64,000 bases of DNA from Lingula anatina (lineage: Eukaryota > Brachiopoda > Lingulata > Lingulida > Lingulidae), in contig NW_019776082.1 in the NCBI RefSeq assembly GCF_001039355.2, forward strand, positions 32,517 through 96,516, given 5' to 3'. The position numbers were made by a program, and so were the translations under genes. This document shows, piece after piece, positions 20,618 through 32,060 of this stretch. Position 1 is the first letter of the stretch, and each line of letters opens with the position of its first letter. Below the pieces are notes generated by a model, which saw only the letters and a list, made by a program, of their open reading frames with translations, did not search any database and was not told the origin of the DNA.

Positions 20618-22380
20618 CTTATGATTTGACACTGTGATGATGTTTGAATTGTGATTAATATCACAAACGAAAATGTAATGAACACACTGTTAACTTAGAA
20701 CCATCCGGCACCCTGTTTGTTTTATATCCATGCTGAGAGTATACGGAATTTATGAATTTGATAAACACAGTATAAGTGTAAAGTAATATAAGGTAATCAA
20801 TTTTAGCACTTTTAACACTTTCATCCTTTGCAGATCACCAAATAATTGATTTCATTCACAGTTAAAGCAATAATAACTCTTCGTTTTGTCCAAAAAAATG
20901 AATTTTCCTGGAGTAAACATCAATTTTCTCATACTTACCAATGGTTAATGAATCCATTTTTACATTCAAAGTTAGTCCCTGGTTATTTTTCTAAAAAGTT
21001 TGGTTTTTTGTTAAAATCTCTTAAGATTAAGAGATTTTAACAGAGTATAGACATCAATGCAGGTCACGTTGTCTAAAGACAAGTTCAGATATCAGAATAA
21101 TAGTTATAACTGCTGTTTTTGTGGTAAAACAGAATATATTATATATTTCTATGAGTTATTCACAAGTTTTTTATTGTGAAATATAGATCTCATACAAAGA
21201 GTTATTGTCCCTTTAATATCTTTAATTTATAAAATATAATTGATAACAGTGGATTTATCTTTTGAAACCTGTTGATATTATCATTTTAGCGTGAAGAGTT
21301 TTTATAGCTATATGATTGATATGGTATATAACAAGAACTATAAAGATTGGGGGGTATATTATTTTATATCATTGTTACTGTTATCCCCCATCCATTAAAG
21401 TGAGGAACATGAGACGTTGTCATTAGGAATGTTAGACTTTGCTGGTTATTGGTACAAATACAACTTGATGTTTAGAAATAAAATCAATGAGTTTTGATTT
21501 TGTTAAGTATATCTTTATTATTGTTATCATTTTGAGATTCCGCTGTACAAAGGCGTTCGCCAGCAAAACATTTTTTTCTTTCCAGTAATCTTGTGCATGT
21601 TAATGTCGACGGGAGAGTCGATCCGGGCATAATTATACAAATAGTGCACAGTGTTGAAAGGAGTACAGAATATAGTGACGAGTTAGAGAAAATAAGAACA
21701 GGACCCCTGCTTTCTCTGTCTGGGCACTGTTCTAATTCATATACAATGTGCAAGACTACCAAAACCTTAAGAGGGAGGGGTCGAGAGAGGAAAGGTGCAA
21801 ATTGTGGCATGACAAAAGCGTTGATGTATTCATGAAAAATGAAAATATATGGAAAATTAACTCGAGGAGTAGCATTAACTCCACTGAGCTCGGTTCACGC
21901 GTACCCCCTGTGCTTTAACGAGGTGTCTAAAATAACATGTAAGTTACAGACTTAACTTAATACAAGATAAATTGTTTAATAAGCTTCAGAAATTTATGGC
22001 TCATATTTTATAGGATTTATCATTCATATTCGTGAAGTATGTGGTATTATTAAGTGGCATATAGAAAAAAATATCAACGACAGTCGGATTTTCTGTCCCC
22101 ATCTTTCTACGCTTATGACTGAGGTGATTGAAAAAAGTAGGGGTAAGCCCCCTTACACCCCTGCCCATTATACGTCACAATAAACAGCACACACTTGGTT
22201 TCTTTATATTGATATTGCTTTATTAATGACAAAATGTTCTCACGAGAAGTGGACGCCATCTTACCCATGTCTTTTGTCTGTGTTACACACTATTTAATCG
22301 TCTAAATTATCATTTAAAGGAATCAAAACACTGATTCACGAAGCTTATGATTACAATGATGACGTGATTATTTTTTTGAA
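20618..22380 (+). other. 3' UTR and downstream block of TRIM copy 1
   Basis: The start (TTTGACACTGTGATGATGTTTGAATTGTGAT) is conserved after every TRIM stop in the window. AATAAA at 21477-21482 sits within a conserved AGAAATAAAATCAATGAG context. Beyond it lies a block shared with the other copies: TCCGGGCATAATTATACAAA, GACTACCAAAACC, CGAGGAGTAGCATTA, then GAAGTATGTGGTATTATTAA. No other gene is seen. ORFs at 21484-21835 fall inside this repeated block. Confidence 0.7.
21477..21482 (+). terminator. Poly(A) signal, TRIM copy 1
   Basis: AATAAA about 860 bp after the stop. It is conserved in position and context at 36064, 42659 and 53824. Confidence 0.6.
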
Positions 22381-22384
22381 AAAC

Positions 22385-22450
22385 TGAAGGGGAGGGGTCA
22401 GGCACCCCCTTACCCCTGACCCCACCCGCACCCCTCTAAATTCACCACTG
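22385..22450. mobile_element. MITE-like hairpin fragment
   Basis: GGGGAGGGGTCAGGCACCCC, C-rich sequence and TTCACCACTG resemble the ends of the elements at 17053 and 45809. Only one end is clear. Confidence 0.35.
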
Positions 22451-23069
22451 TTGGATGTAACCGCAAACCTTTCACTTCCCTTACTTGGCCGTGGTCCTGA
22501 AATACGTATCAATATACAATTATCATTGAAATAACTTACACCAATAGACCTAATCTCTCTTCACTGAGAACGGAGCAGGAAAAAATATATACTAAACAGA
22601 AATAAAAGGCATTTAAGGGAGTGTGGGGTGTCAAAAAGCTTAGTGCTTTTATCTGGTCGACAATATAGTTAGGAATTGTTTCATGGCCCTTGCAAAACCA
22701 TAATGTAGAGACTCAAGGATGAGCAAAATGCCGTGTTGTCCATGAATAAAAACGAGCCCCAATATCTCCGTCTAAGCAACATCTGCGTTCATGACTTCTT
22801 AGCACTTTAGATTTTTTTTCTACAAACAGCAGGTAAATATTGAAACAGTAATATCTCCATTATTTCGATGTTCCACATAACATCGTTATCAGATCATGAG
22901 GCTATATTACACTAAAATTTATAAATAATGATAAAAGCACTGTCATAAATAGTTTACATTAAATGGGTCGTCATTTTGGTTTAGCGACGATTTTCATGCA
23001 AAAAGGAGACATGCTTTAATGGTGACAGTAGAGCAAGTGTAGCACTGACGCCCTGATAACGAAGAGTCT

Positions 23070-23345
23070 ATTGGCCATAATGGATAATACTATAACATTA
23101 ACAATAGCAAAATGATTCATCATTGATAAAAACGGTTGGTGAAGCCACCAGGTTACAAATCATATTTCACTTGATGGCAAGCAAAATAAGACTCATAACA
23201 GGTACATTAAGAGTGACCTATAACCCGCCCTCTCGCACGCACACTCCAAAACAATCGCCACACGACTGCTAGCAGCATATGACTGATTAATCACGCTGTA
23301 CTTTGATAACACCCAGACTGTGATGTGAATAGATAACTTTATCAA
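23070..23345 (+). repeat. TRIM distal 5' flank, copy shared with 57405-57690
   Basis: Shared landmarks are AGCAGCATATGACTG, AATCACGCTGTACT, GACTGTGATGTGAATAGATA and TTATCAAACAATACAT, together with a more diverged part around TTAAGAGTGAC. The block shows that copies 2 and 6 inherited the same upstream region. Confidence 0.75.
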
Positions 23346-23394
23346 ACAATACATTAGAGTTATAAATGATACATAAAGATAATTATAAAGATTA

Positions 23395-23504
23395 TTAATG
23401 ATTATTAATGATATTTAAAGCATACGCAAAGGTCTGGCAGCAGTAGAGCAGGGAAGCCTGCTTGTAGGGGGCGGGGCGCTGTGCCCACTCTGGGTGCCTA
23501 TACC
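23395..23504 (+). promoter_or_regulatory. TRIM promoter/5'UTR cassette (type 1)
   Basis: The cassette consists of CTGGCAGCAGTAGAG, a GC box, GGGGGCGGGGCGCTGTGCCC, then ACTCTGGG..CC and the start CCATGGC. The same order precedes 49119 (decayed), 51002 and 57848. GGGGCGGGG is an Sp/KLF-type site. Conservation across copies with diverged flanks suggests a core promoter and 5' UTR. Confidence 0.65.
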
Positions 23505-25733
23505 ATGGCAGTGGCTTCGAAAGAAATGTGCAGCGCCTTCAGCGAGAACTTTCTAATATGTCAGATATGCCTGAAAGAATATGAAGACCCGAGAGTGCTC
23601 CCCTGTTACCACACGTTCTGTCTGGAATGCATTGCTGACTATGCAGCCAAAAATGGTGTCCAGAACAAGTTCTCCTGTCCTGTGTGTCGCGAAGAGGCCC
23701 CCGTACCATCAGGTGGGTTTGAAACTCTCGTGAAAAACTTCTTCCTTAGAAAAGTAACTGATTTCATGAAAGATCAGAAAGCGCCCGAGGGGAGACTTTG
23801 TGAGTATTGTAAGCATAAAGAGGCCACTTTGCTGTGCCAAGGATGTCCAAAAACCAACCAGCTGTGTGTTACATGTTGTGAATTGCATGACAGTATCCCT
23901 GCATTAAATGGACATCACTTTGTACCTCTATCGACCGTCGATTTCTCAGTTTACCCATCTAACATACGAGAACAATTACATAAAGCTCAATACTGCGATA
24001 AACACGACGGAGAGCTGCTAAAATTCTATTGTGAAGAGGATGGCACCGTGGCATGTAGAGATTGTATTTTGGAATCTCACAGTAAACACAACTTTAAAAA
24101 AATTAGATATGTGGTGAAATTTCAACGGGAGTTAATACAAGAAAAACTGAGATGTATCCCAAGTGAGAAACTGTCTCGTTTTGAAAAGGTGGAGAAAGCC
24201 ATTGCAAAATCGGAGAAAAAGCTGAGAGAAAATCAGACAAATGTTCTTTGTTTGGCGGATTCCCAAAAATTAACTATGACAAAGGAGTTAATGGAAAACA
24301 GTGAAACTATTGAAAGAGAACTAAGTACTTATTATCAACAAGTAGAGAAAGACGTACGTCAACAGACCGACGCGTATTTAACAAGTATGAAACACCATTT
24401 GGAAACGTACCAAACAAAAGTACTGTCAGATTACATGGAAATGCAGAAAGCTATAGATGACAAAAGCAACAAAATAACGACAGAAGTTAAGGCACTCACC
24501 TCCACACAGGTAAAGAGTTTAGAAGCTGAAAAGGACAAGCAAGAAATGAACAAGATTTCCATCCAGAGTATTCGTGATTTCGCTCAGCAGCTCACAGACA
24601 CAGGTTCTGACATCGAGGTCATGACCCACTCAAAAAAACTCCAAACTAGAATTCAGGAGTTAGAGACAATAGAACCAGTCTTTGATATCAATATCACCGA
24701 CATAACATTTACACCTGGGAAAACAAAAATGAACATATGTCTCCAGTTCCCGGAGATCCCTGAACCACGGCCGCTGAAAATAAGAACGGGGACCATTACC
24801 GCCAAAACATACCGGGGTCCCTTGGATGCATATTTTGGAAGTTTAAAACAAAAGACAGCGAACTATCCTGCGCTGAAGGAATTTATGAAGGTAACCTGGC
24901 TTGATAAGCCGGAGCAGAATGTTTGTTTTAACGTGAGGGGTTGGCTGCAGGATACCCAGTGCACAGATGACGGTTGTATTTTAGTTTTACATAGTGATAA
25001 GAGTTCACATGGTGGTCGTCGGTACAATAATAGTGATATAGTGTCCATATTCTCCAGCACAGGTCTATGTAATCGTGAGATCAGTATAGACAAAGGGGTG
25101 AGGTGTATCACTACAGTCAGTAACGATAGATTCGTGGTCACATGCAAAGATAAATGCTGTAGACTGTATTCAACTTCAAGTCAGGTTATCCGATGTTTTG
25201 GTCAGGGTGATATGTCTGACCCCTGGGGTGTCACTGTGGACCGTACAGAGGGTAAGGTGTACGTATGTGATAGCGGTGCACAGTGCATCTGTGTGTACGA
25301 CATGGAATCTTTTCAACTTGTTAACAGAATTCCTATCCCAATGTGCAGTAAAGGTCCACTGTGCTGTGCATACCACCACGGCATCAATGCAATCATAGTC
25401 AGCGACTGCAGTACCCATTGTGTGTATGCAGTGATACCCCAGGGTGACGTCATGTTCCAGTACGGAGCACAAGGTCAGAGAGGAAGTGGAGACGGACAAC
25501 TGAGTTATCCACGAGGAGTGTGCGTAGATACGTTTGGACATATATTGATAGTTGACAGCGGTAATCACAGAGTGGTTGTCCTTAGTTCTGACAGAAAGTT
25601 TCAACGAAGCATTTTAAGAAGGAGTGACAATATCAGGTTTCCTTTGTCAGTTGATGTCAGCAATAACGGGGAGCTTGTTGTTGGAACTACGAGAGGTGAA
25701 ATATCCACGTACAAGTATATACATATGAAATAA
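23505..25733 (+). CDS. TRIM-NHL protein, copy 2 (742 aa)
   Basis: Intronless. The order is RING C3HC4 (C19-x2-C22-x11-C34-x-H36-x2-C39-x2-C42...C58-x2-C61), B-box1 (LCEYCKHKEATLLCQGC.. form), B-box2 (YCDKHDGELLKFYC..CRDCILESHSKH), a coiled coil of about 170 residues rich in K/E, and a C-terminal beta-propeller with NHL-like repeats. RING predicts E3 ubiquitin-ligase activity, the coiled coil dimerisation, and the propeller binding of protein or RNA. The start is placed at 23505 because the MAVASKE N-terminus and CCATGGC context match the paralogues; an in-frame ATG eight codons upstream lies within the promoter cassette. The loop between CTDDGC and VSIFSS is the longest of the simple forms (HSDKSSHGGRRYNNSDI). 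B-box1 and B-box2 are of the second type, as in copy 5. Confidence 0.92.
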   Translation: MAVASKEMCSAFSENFLICQICLKEYEDPRVLPCYHTFCLECIADYAAKNGVQNKFSCPVCREEAPVPSGGFETLVKNFFLRKVTDFMKDQKAPEGRLCEYCKHKEATLLCQGCPKTNQLCVTCCELHDSIPALNGHHFVPLSTVDFSVYPSNIREQLHKAQYCDKHDGELLKFYCEEDGTVACRDCILESHSKHNFKKIRYVVKFQRELIQEKLRCIPSEKLSRFEKVEKAIAKSEKKLRENQTNVLCLADSQKLTMTKELMENSETIERELSTYYQQVEKDVRQQTDAYLTSMKHHLETYQTKVLSDYMEMQKAIDDKSNKITTEVKALTSTQVKSLEAEKDKQEMNKISIQSIRDFAQQLTDTGSDIEVMTHSKKLQTRIQELETIEPVFDINITDITFTPGKTKMNICLQFPEIPEPRPLKIRTGTITAKTYRGPLDAYFGSLKQKTANYPALKEFMKVTWLDKPEQNVCFNVRGWLQDTQCTDDGCILVLHSDKSSHGGRRYNNSDIVSIFSSTGLCNREISIDKGVRCITTVSNDRFVVTCKDKCCRLYSTSSQVIRCFGQGDMSDPWGVTVDRTEGKVYVCDSGAQCICVYDMESFQLVNRIPIPMCSKGPLCCAYHHGINAIIVSDCSTHCVYAVIPQGDVMFQYGAQGQRGSGDGQLSYPRGVCVDTFGHILIVDSGNHRVVVLSSDRKFQRSILRRSDNIRFPLSVDVSNNGELVVGTTRGEISTYKYIHMK

Positions 25734-26700
25734 CTTATGATTTGACACTGTGATGATGTTTGAATTGAGATCAATATCACTGATAGAAGGTAATGAACAC
25801 ACCTGACAACTACCGTGCACTATATTTGTTGTATATAAATAATGAAGTTGTACCGAAGTTATACAGTGAATGAATTAGTTACGTGTATGAGTAAGCGTAA
25901 ATACAAATAAGGCCAAATGATATAATTGATTTTATCAATTTAATAACTCATTTTTATTAATTGCAGATCAACATGTATTTTATCATTGGCCGATGCTTAT
26001 TTCACTTATTGATTTTAACTATGGACTTTATTTTGGCCTAAGTATGCAAAAAGTTGATCTCTTCTCTCTTTTTTTAAATTTTTCATGTGAATAGTTTTAA
26101 TAGATACATGGTGTATATTGAATGTGTAAAGAGAGATAGAAATGCCATCTTGCTGGTTACAATAAACAACTTGATGTCTTAGAACTAAAATCAAATGAGT
26201 CCTGATGACGTTAATTGCTTTATTTTTATTACTTTGATTATCACTGAGGTTCAGTTTTGCCACATGCAAATAAACGCGGTAAACACCGCTCAGGACATCT
26301 CTCTGTTTTCAGTAGTGAAATATTTAAATATTGAATGTGAAGTGGCTCCGGGCATTATTAAACAAAAAGTGCACAGTTTTTAGAGGATTACGAAGAATAT
26401 AGTACCCAGTGAGAGGATGTAGCAAACCCCCTACCCCGCTTTCTCTCACTGGTCTCTGTTCTTCATATTCCCCACTGGACAGCGCTGTAATATTTTAACA
26501 CCCCGGTATGTACACGACTACCAGGACTCCAAATGGGGGAGGCATCGTGAGGGGGGGGGGGGGTGAGTTATATTTTATGTTGAAGCAATTATTTGGAAAT
26601 GATTTCTGAAAAAAAATGTTGAAAATAAACACGCCGAGGAGTAGCCTTATTTTCACTGAACCCGGTTTACTTGAAGTATAACGTGGCACCGTACCCACCG
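25734..26700 (+). other. 3' UTR and downstream block of TRIM copy 2
   Basis: The conserved 3'UTR start is present. The usual poly(A) site reads GAACTAAAATC here, so AATAAA is lost at that position. The downstream block has TCCGGGCATTATTAAACAAA and a hairpin whose arms contain CCCAGTGAGAGG and CTCTCACTGG (about 26405-26450), then a G run and CGAGGAGTAGCCTTA. Confidence 0.6.
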
Positions 26701-27290
26701 TATCCGTACCTTAATTCAAGTTATAGCGTCGGATAAGCTATAAGCAATTAACAATATTTATATCCTTTATTGTTTATCGTCCGCTTATCTTTTATATAAC
26801 TTATCATTTAAATAAAAAAGCATTTAAAGCATTAATGTATAACGACAGGGGGATTCCCTTATTTGCACAAGAAAAAAAGAAACTTTATGTTAACAAATTT
26901 CCAGTATACATGTGTATGTCAGGAAAAATAAACAACAGTTTTGTTAAAAATTATATGATTTTATTAAATACAGAGAGGTGCGTACATGCACGTGTAGTGG
27001 ATGGCACCGTTACGCATGCCTGTGCGCCCTAACGCTTATTAAATGATTCCGTTAAAGACTTAGAATAAATATGGTATATACCTTTATCTGGTTAAAAATT
27101 ACCTTGAAATTCTTTCAAAACTACAAAATTCAAAACAACATGGTACTTTGTCCATGAATAAAAGCGAACACCAAATCTGCAATATCTCCGTCTATGCAAT
27201 GTCGTCATCCATTTATGACTTCTTAGCACGCTGTTTTCAAATACGCTTTCCAGACCCAAGGCGTTATTACAACGTCAACGTCTGGAAATA
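26701..27290. other. No recognised gene
   Basis: AT-rich sequence. The tail GTCCATGAATAAAAGCGA..CAATATCTCCGTCTA (27149-27200) is shared with about 22738-22785 and is part of the older TRIM duplication unit. Confidence 0.45.
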
Positions 27291-27295
27291 CATTG

Positions 27296-27378
27296 TGACG
27301 TTATGACGTCATATGGACATGACGTTTAAAAAGTCATAGAACAATGAATGCGTCATAAAGGAAATTTACGTCATAAAG
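27296..27378 (+). promoter_or_regulatory. Cluster of CRE/ATF-type sites before the KLHL10-like exon
   Basis: A palindromic TGACGTCA at 27304-27311 is followed within 75 bp by CATGACGTTT, TGCGTCATAAA and TTACGTCATAAA, with TGTGACGTTA just upstream. Four or five CRE-like cores lie within 130 bp of the ATG at 27433. CRE sites are typical of CREM-driven germ-cell promoters, and KLHL10 is testis-specific in mammals. Binding is inferred. Confidence 0.5.
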
Positions 27379-27432
27379 GCCCATAGCTCTCCAAGGTAAC
27401 AACAAACAAGGAGCTGGTGATTGAACTTCACT

Positions 27433-28228
27433 ATGGAAAACAATGATGACAGCATGGACTGTACGGGAATTAAAGGGGGTATGGATTGGAATATATTATT
27501 TTTGCTGGAGTATGTTTGATGTAAAACAGTTGAATGTTTTGTTTTTTTTTTTGTGTGTTTTTTTCTGTATTTTGAAATAAATAAAAATTTGAGTTACACC
27601 ATTACCGATACTAGTTATTCTAATAACATTAGATATATTTGAACTTGAAGATCACTGCGAGTCCTACAGTAATACCATGCTGAGTTTAACGAGTACTTTT
27701 AGATTGATACCAAACTCACACATGTTTGCGTTCATTTAGGTATTTAATTTGATAGTGTATTATAAAACAACCATAACTAAACAAAGGCATCTGTAACGTT
27801 CTGCAGTGTAACTCTCCTTCCGCACAACATTCATAAAGTCTGTAATTTAATAATAAAGGAATGAATCACACGTTTTTCACAATTATATCATTGTATTGTC
27901 GTTAGTTGTAAAAATATACTTAAAATGATTAAATATGTAAAAATACTTATGTATGTTCCAGCCGAATCCGAGCGAGATATGATAAAACGCAGAATAAGTA
28001 AACAAGCTTGTGATGTGTTCAATGATCTCCGAGAATCCGGGGCTCTCTGTGACGTCACCATTAAGTGCGACGGACGAGATTTCCACGTCCACCGCATCAT
28101 CATGTCTGGGTGTAGCCCATACTTCCGCGCTCTGTTCAGCAACGATCTCTCGGAGTCTTTTAAGTCAGAAATCCTCATCCCCAACGTTTCTGCAGGCGAC
28201 ATGGAGCTGATCATTCAGTGTGCTTACT
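27433..28228 (+). pseudogene. KLHL10-like BTB gene fragment, two exons, truncated
   Basis: Exon 1 (27433-27478) encodes MENNDDSMDCTGIKG and ends at a GT in phase 1. Exon 2 starts after TATGTTCCAG at 27962, also phase 1, and encodes a BTB domain: ISKQACDVFNDLRESGALCD, VTIKCDGRDFHVHRIIMSGC, SPYFRALFSNDLSES and ..IPNVSAGDMELIIQCAY. The order and residues fit KLHL10-type Kelch-like adaptors of Cullin-3 ubiquitin ligases. The frame stops dead in a poly-T run in the last BTB helix, and no BACK domain or Kelch repeat follows. It is a fragment, cut by an insertion or an assembly join. Exon 1 rests on splice phase only. Confidence 0.65.
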
Positions 28229-28251
28229 TTTTTTTTTTTTTTTTTTTTTTT
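28229..28251 (-). repeat. Poly-T tract ending the BTB exon
   Basis: About 22 T's directly follow coding sequence. This would be the poly-A tail of a minus-strand retroelement insertion, but no retroelement body was recognised to the right. Confidence 0.5.
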
Positions 28252-28449
28252 GCTTAAAAAACAAATAGATAAATAATTTTGTATACAAATTTGTATCTAA
28301 ATATGCAGATGACTAGAACATTCAATGCACACTTGTTTATTTCCGAAGTGTTGGAAATAAAACAATTTTTGAAGGGGGTTACGTAAAGAAGACTTATTTC
28401 ACCTAGTTAAGGGAAATTGTTTTTTCTTTAACCGGAGTCAAGACACTTT

Positions 28450-28452
<3 letters not shown>

Positions 28453-28484
<32 letters not shown>
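28453..28484. repeat. (CT)n microsatellite
   Basis: A pure CT run of about 15 units, followed by a short CA-rich tract. Confidence 0.9.
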
Positions 28485-28488
<4 letters not shown>

Positions 28489-28689
28489 CACACACGCACA
28501 CTTACAGAGCATTAGGCTGGTTTCACTAGATATTAGCCTGAAAACTGACTCGCTGAGGTATTTGAAAATAATAATAATAATAAAAAACCTAGGATCCAGA
28601 TTCAGTGCAACAACTCAATTTTCAACACGGTATAAATCTTTATTAAGGTCTACTGATACACCGACAAGGAACAAGGTGGGCCTTGCTGG

Positions 28690-29700
28690 CGTCCTATAGT
28701 TATTGACACCACCTTAAAAACAGCTGATCACCTTGTGTTGACTTTGTGACAGAAAGATAAAATGTTGACCTTGTTAACGATATCGCAACTGTAGGTTACT
28801 CTGTACTGGAGACAAGCTGTGTGAATATGTAGAGAAAATGGGTAATTTTGTCATTTTTTGTCTTCTTTTTCTTATTTTCTTCTCTATACGATGTTGAAAA
28901 CCCCTGCACAGTATCCGTAAAGTTGTTCTCATTATACATCTTTACACGGCTTTGTGTCTGTTAATATCACACTTTAATTCAAGCTACTGAATAACACTGA
29001 TATCACTCCGAAATAAACATGGTTTGATACAACAATATAACGTCAGTAAAAAAAATGCGAGCAGCCAAGGCTCAAGAGGGATAATTGTTTCTCTTTCATT
29101 AACATCACTCCATCTATCCTGGATATATACGAAAACCTTTACAGAAATCAATTTTGGGCCGAATAGGATATCCTACATAAAATCTTATGGGCCCTAAGGG
29201 ACATATGTTTCCTATACATGTACGAGGCCTGAAAGAATTTCTATAAAGTCCATCAAGTCTATAAGACATTTTCGTAAGGGGAGGCAGCACACATCACACT
29301 CAGCTACATCTACATCATTGTTTGTGGAAAGTACGCCATACTGCATTGATAGCTGGTGATACAGATGATTGTTTATTTAGTAAACTGTTTGGCCCCCACT
29401 TTGAATAACATGACTCCTGTCCAAAGTACCATTTTTCCCTCCTGTACTGCATTTGTTAAACCCTGATATACAGATATTCATGCAGTTATTAGCTTCCACC
29501 TGGTTATGCTACAAACGCACACAAACAAGCACACACGCAGAGAGAGAGAGAGAGATAGGAAGTGGGCATACATCACACGACCTGCTCTGAATAACATAGC
29601 TTAACCATGACCTTACATCGTCCTGCCTTCACAAATACAAACATGACCTTTTGTTATTGCTACACGTCGTTTGCTTACCTGTACATTAGCTATTTCACTT
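28690..29700. repeat. ~1-kb repeat, copy A
   Basis: It shares with copy B (29745-31490) and copy C (39050-39850) the blocks TTGTGGAAAGTAC, TAGCTGGTGATACAGATG, TTTTCGTAAGGG.GA.CAGCACAC, AACCATGACCTTACATCGTC and ATGACCTTnTGnTATTGCTACACG. It includes (GA)n at about 29540. No coding region is apparent. Confidence 0.75.
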
Positions 29701-29744
29701 TATTTTGAGGTCGCGCATTACATAAAATGCACTACTACACCACC

Positions 29745-31490
29745 ACATCATCAGCTGATCTCCTTGTGGTGACTGTGACAATATTCACGTACAAAGGATA
29801 AAAAGATGACCTTGTTAATGATATGGCAACTGCAGGTGACTCTTTACTGGGGACCAACTGAGTGATTATGTGAAGAAAAAAATGTTGATCTTTTTCTCTT
29901 CCTTTTTTCCCCCCTTTTCCTCTTCTCTGTACAGTAAAGATAACCACAGCACAGTACCCCTAGAGATGCTCCCATTTTACATTTATGTCTCCTTGATCTA
30001 AGCTGATGTAAGAAATAGTATCTGTCATTTAAAAGAAAGGAACAAACTCAAGTGTGATGTTTGAAATTTGGCCGATGATGGCTGCTTTTATTGCAGGTCC
30101 CATTACTAAAAGGAAATAAAGCATATATTAATAATAAACATTGAATAATGTTGTTTGATGATATAAACATTATGTGTGCGCCAGAAGTATCTACTTTTAA
30201 ATTCTAATTCCAAACAAATAGTGCACACATTTCAAATTGCGGGGTTGCAAAGAGGCCAACCGTCATTTTTACACGGTTATGTGTATCCGTTAATATCACC
30301 GAAATACAAGCTACGGATATATGACCGAAATACAAACTACAGAAATATCACCGAAATACAAGCAACAGAAATATCACCAAAATACAAGCTACAGACATAT
30401 CACCGTAATACAAGCTACAGAAATATCACCGAAATACAAGCTACAGAAATATCACCAAAATACAAGCTACAGAAATATCACCGAAATACAAGCTACAGAA
30501 ATATCACCGAAATACAAACTACAGAAATATCACCGAAATACAAGCTACAGAAATATCACCGAAATACAAGCTACAAAAAAAAAAAAAAAATCACATCGTA
30601 ATACAGGGCTCAGCAGTATATAGTTGTGTGAGTAAATATCACTTCATTCATCCTTGATACACGAAAACCTTTATGGAAATTCCCTATACGGCATCCTGTG
30701 GGCTCCTAGGAGACAGATGTTACCTATGCATGTAGGAGGCTGATAGAATTCCTGTAAGTCCCCTTAAGACTTAAAGAACGACCTATAAGAAATTTTCGTA
30801 AGGGTGAACAGCACACTCAGCTACATCTACATCATTACTTGTGGAAAGTACTCCATTTATAGCTGGTGATACAGATGTTTGGTTAATTAGTAAACTGTTT
30901 TGTGCCCTTCTGTTTGGTGACCCCATCCCCTCCGTCCATACGACCACCCTTCTCTTCCTGTACAACACTTGTTATACCCTGATATACAAGTCCCGGTGAA
31001 ATGAGCTTTGAACCCCATAACTGTTCATTTGTATTTTTAGCTTCCGCTGGTTAACTTTGCTGCTCCCTAGGCTCACCTAGCAAGGGATTTACTGCATCTT
31101 TCACTTGCTCATATAATATCAACATAGTTCTAGATCTTTTCCACGCATATATTTGTGCAGTTGTTCCACTTGGTTGCCCCACAAAATTTGTTTAATTTTC
31201 CAAATACCCCCCCCCCTTGTCCGCTCTAACTCCATTGTTCAAACAAACGTTACCACTAAAGTGTGTTAGTAAAAGGGGCATTTTGGCGCGTGCACGCACA
31301 CGCACACACACAATTTCACTCACGCACACACACCGCAAAAACACGCACATGCACATACAGAGAGAGAGAGAGAGAGAGAGACGAGCTCTGAATAGCAGCA
31401 TATAGCTTTTAACCATAACCTTACATCGTCCTCGCCTTCACTAAAGCAAACATGACCTTCTGCTACTGCTACACGTTTTTTGTTCATGAT
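29745..31490. repeat. ~1-kb repeat, copy B, expanded by a minisatellite
   Basis: Same landmarks and order as copy A, starting AGCTGATCTCCTTGTGGTGA. It is longer because of the 26-bp array at 30290-30578. It ends with (CA)n/(GA)n at 31300-31380 and the GCAAACATGACCTTCTGCTA block. Confidence 0.75.
30290..30578. repeat. 26-bp minisatellite, ~11 copies
   Basis: The unit is close to ATATCACCGAAATACAAGCT plus ACAGAA, and it stays nearly invariant across the array. Because 26 is not a multiple of three, each frame reads a 26-residue cycle, which creates long but spurious ORFs. A single unit-like sequence lies near 29010 in copy A. Confidence 0.9.
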
Positions 31491-31588
31491 TCACTTTATT
31501 TTGAGGTTGCGTACATAAAAGTGCACTACGACTACTTACATACTTATATACGTACATGTATTCTTACAGGCACACGTTTTCTTTGTTT

Positions 31589-31590
<2 letters not shown>

Positions 31591-31648
<58 letters not shown>
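31591..31648. repeat. (TTTA)n microsatellite
   Basis: About 14 units of TTTA in a T-rich context. Confidence 0.9.
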
Positions 31649-31650
<2 letters not shown>

Positions 31651-32060
31651 TGGTGGGGGTCGTGGAAAAAATCACCTACAGTTTTTAAAATCATGAGTCT
31701 GTCCTGATTTGCTATCAAAGTGACGCCGAATGGGGTTTGTAATCAAACATTCACTTCATTATCATCTTTTATTCTCCCTCATGCAAGTTTCCCCAGTGCA
31801 TGTCAAACGGTAGTATTTTCTTCTAAGCAGCACAAGAATACGACGCTCCATTTTGCAGGTGAGTTGTCCCTTTTTAAGGTTCTGAGCAAATATGACTGGG
31901 TTCCCATACTTATATCGATCCAGCTGGATCGACCTAACTCCCTGGGGGTTCACGCTAAATTGCTATCAGCTCAAGAGGCTTAAATGTCTGTCAAGCCTCC
32001 CGAATCGGCTAGGGTTAAAGATAATAACCCCTTTACAGCTTTACTAGGCGTGAGAGAAAT

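Noticed and set aside
25176-25604. Antisense ORF of 142 codons within TRIM copy 2, with similar ones in copies 3, 4, 5 and 6
   Set aside because: They recur at the same place opposite every propeller, follow its codon pattern and have no family features. They are shadows of the TRIM frame.
30290-30578. Possible CRISPR array
   Set aside because: Units are contiguous with no unique spacers, and the genome is eukaryotic.
30176-30623. Plus-strand ORFs of 141 and 100 codons with YHRNTSYRNITEIQ cycles
   Set aside because: They come entirely from the 26-bp minisatellite, which reads open in several frames.
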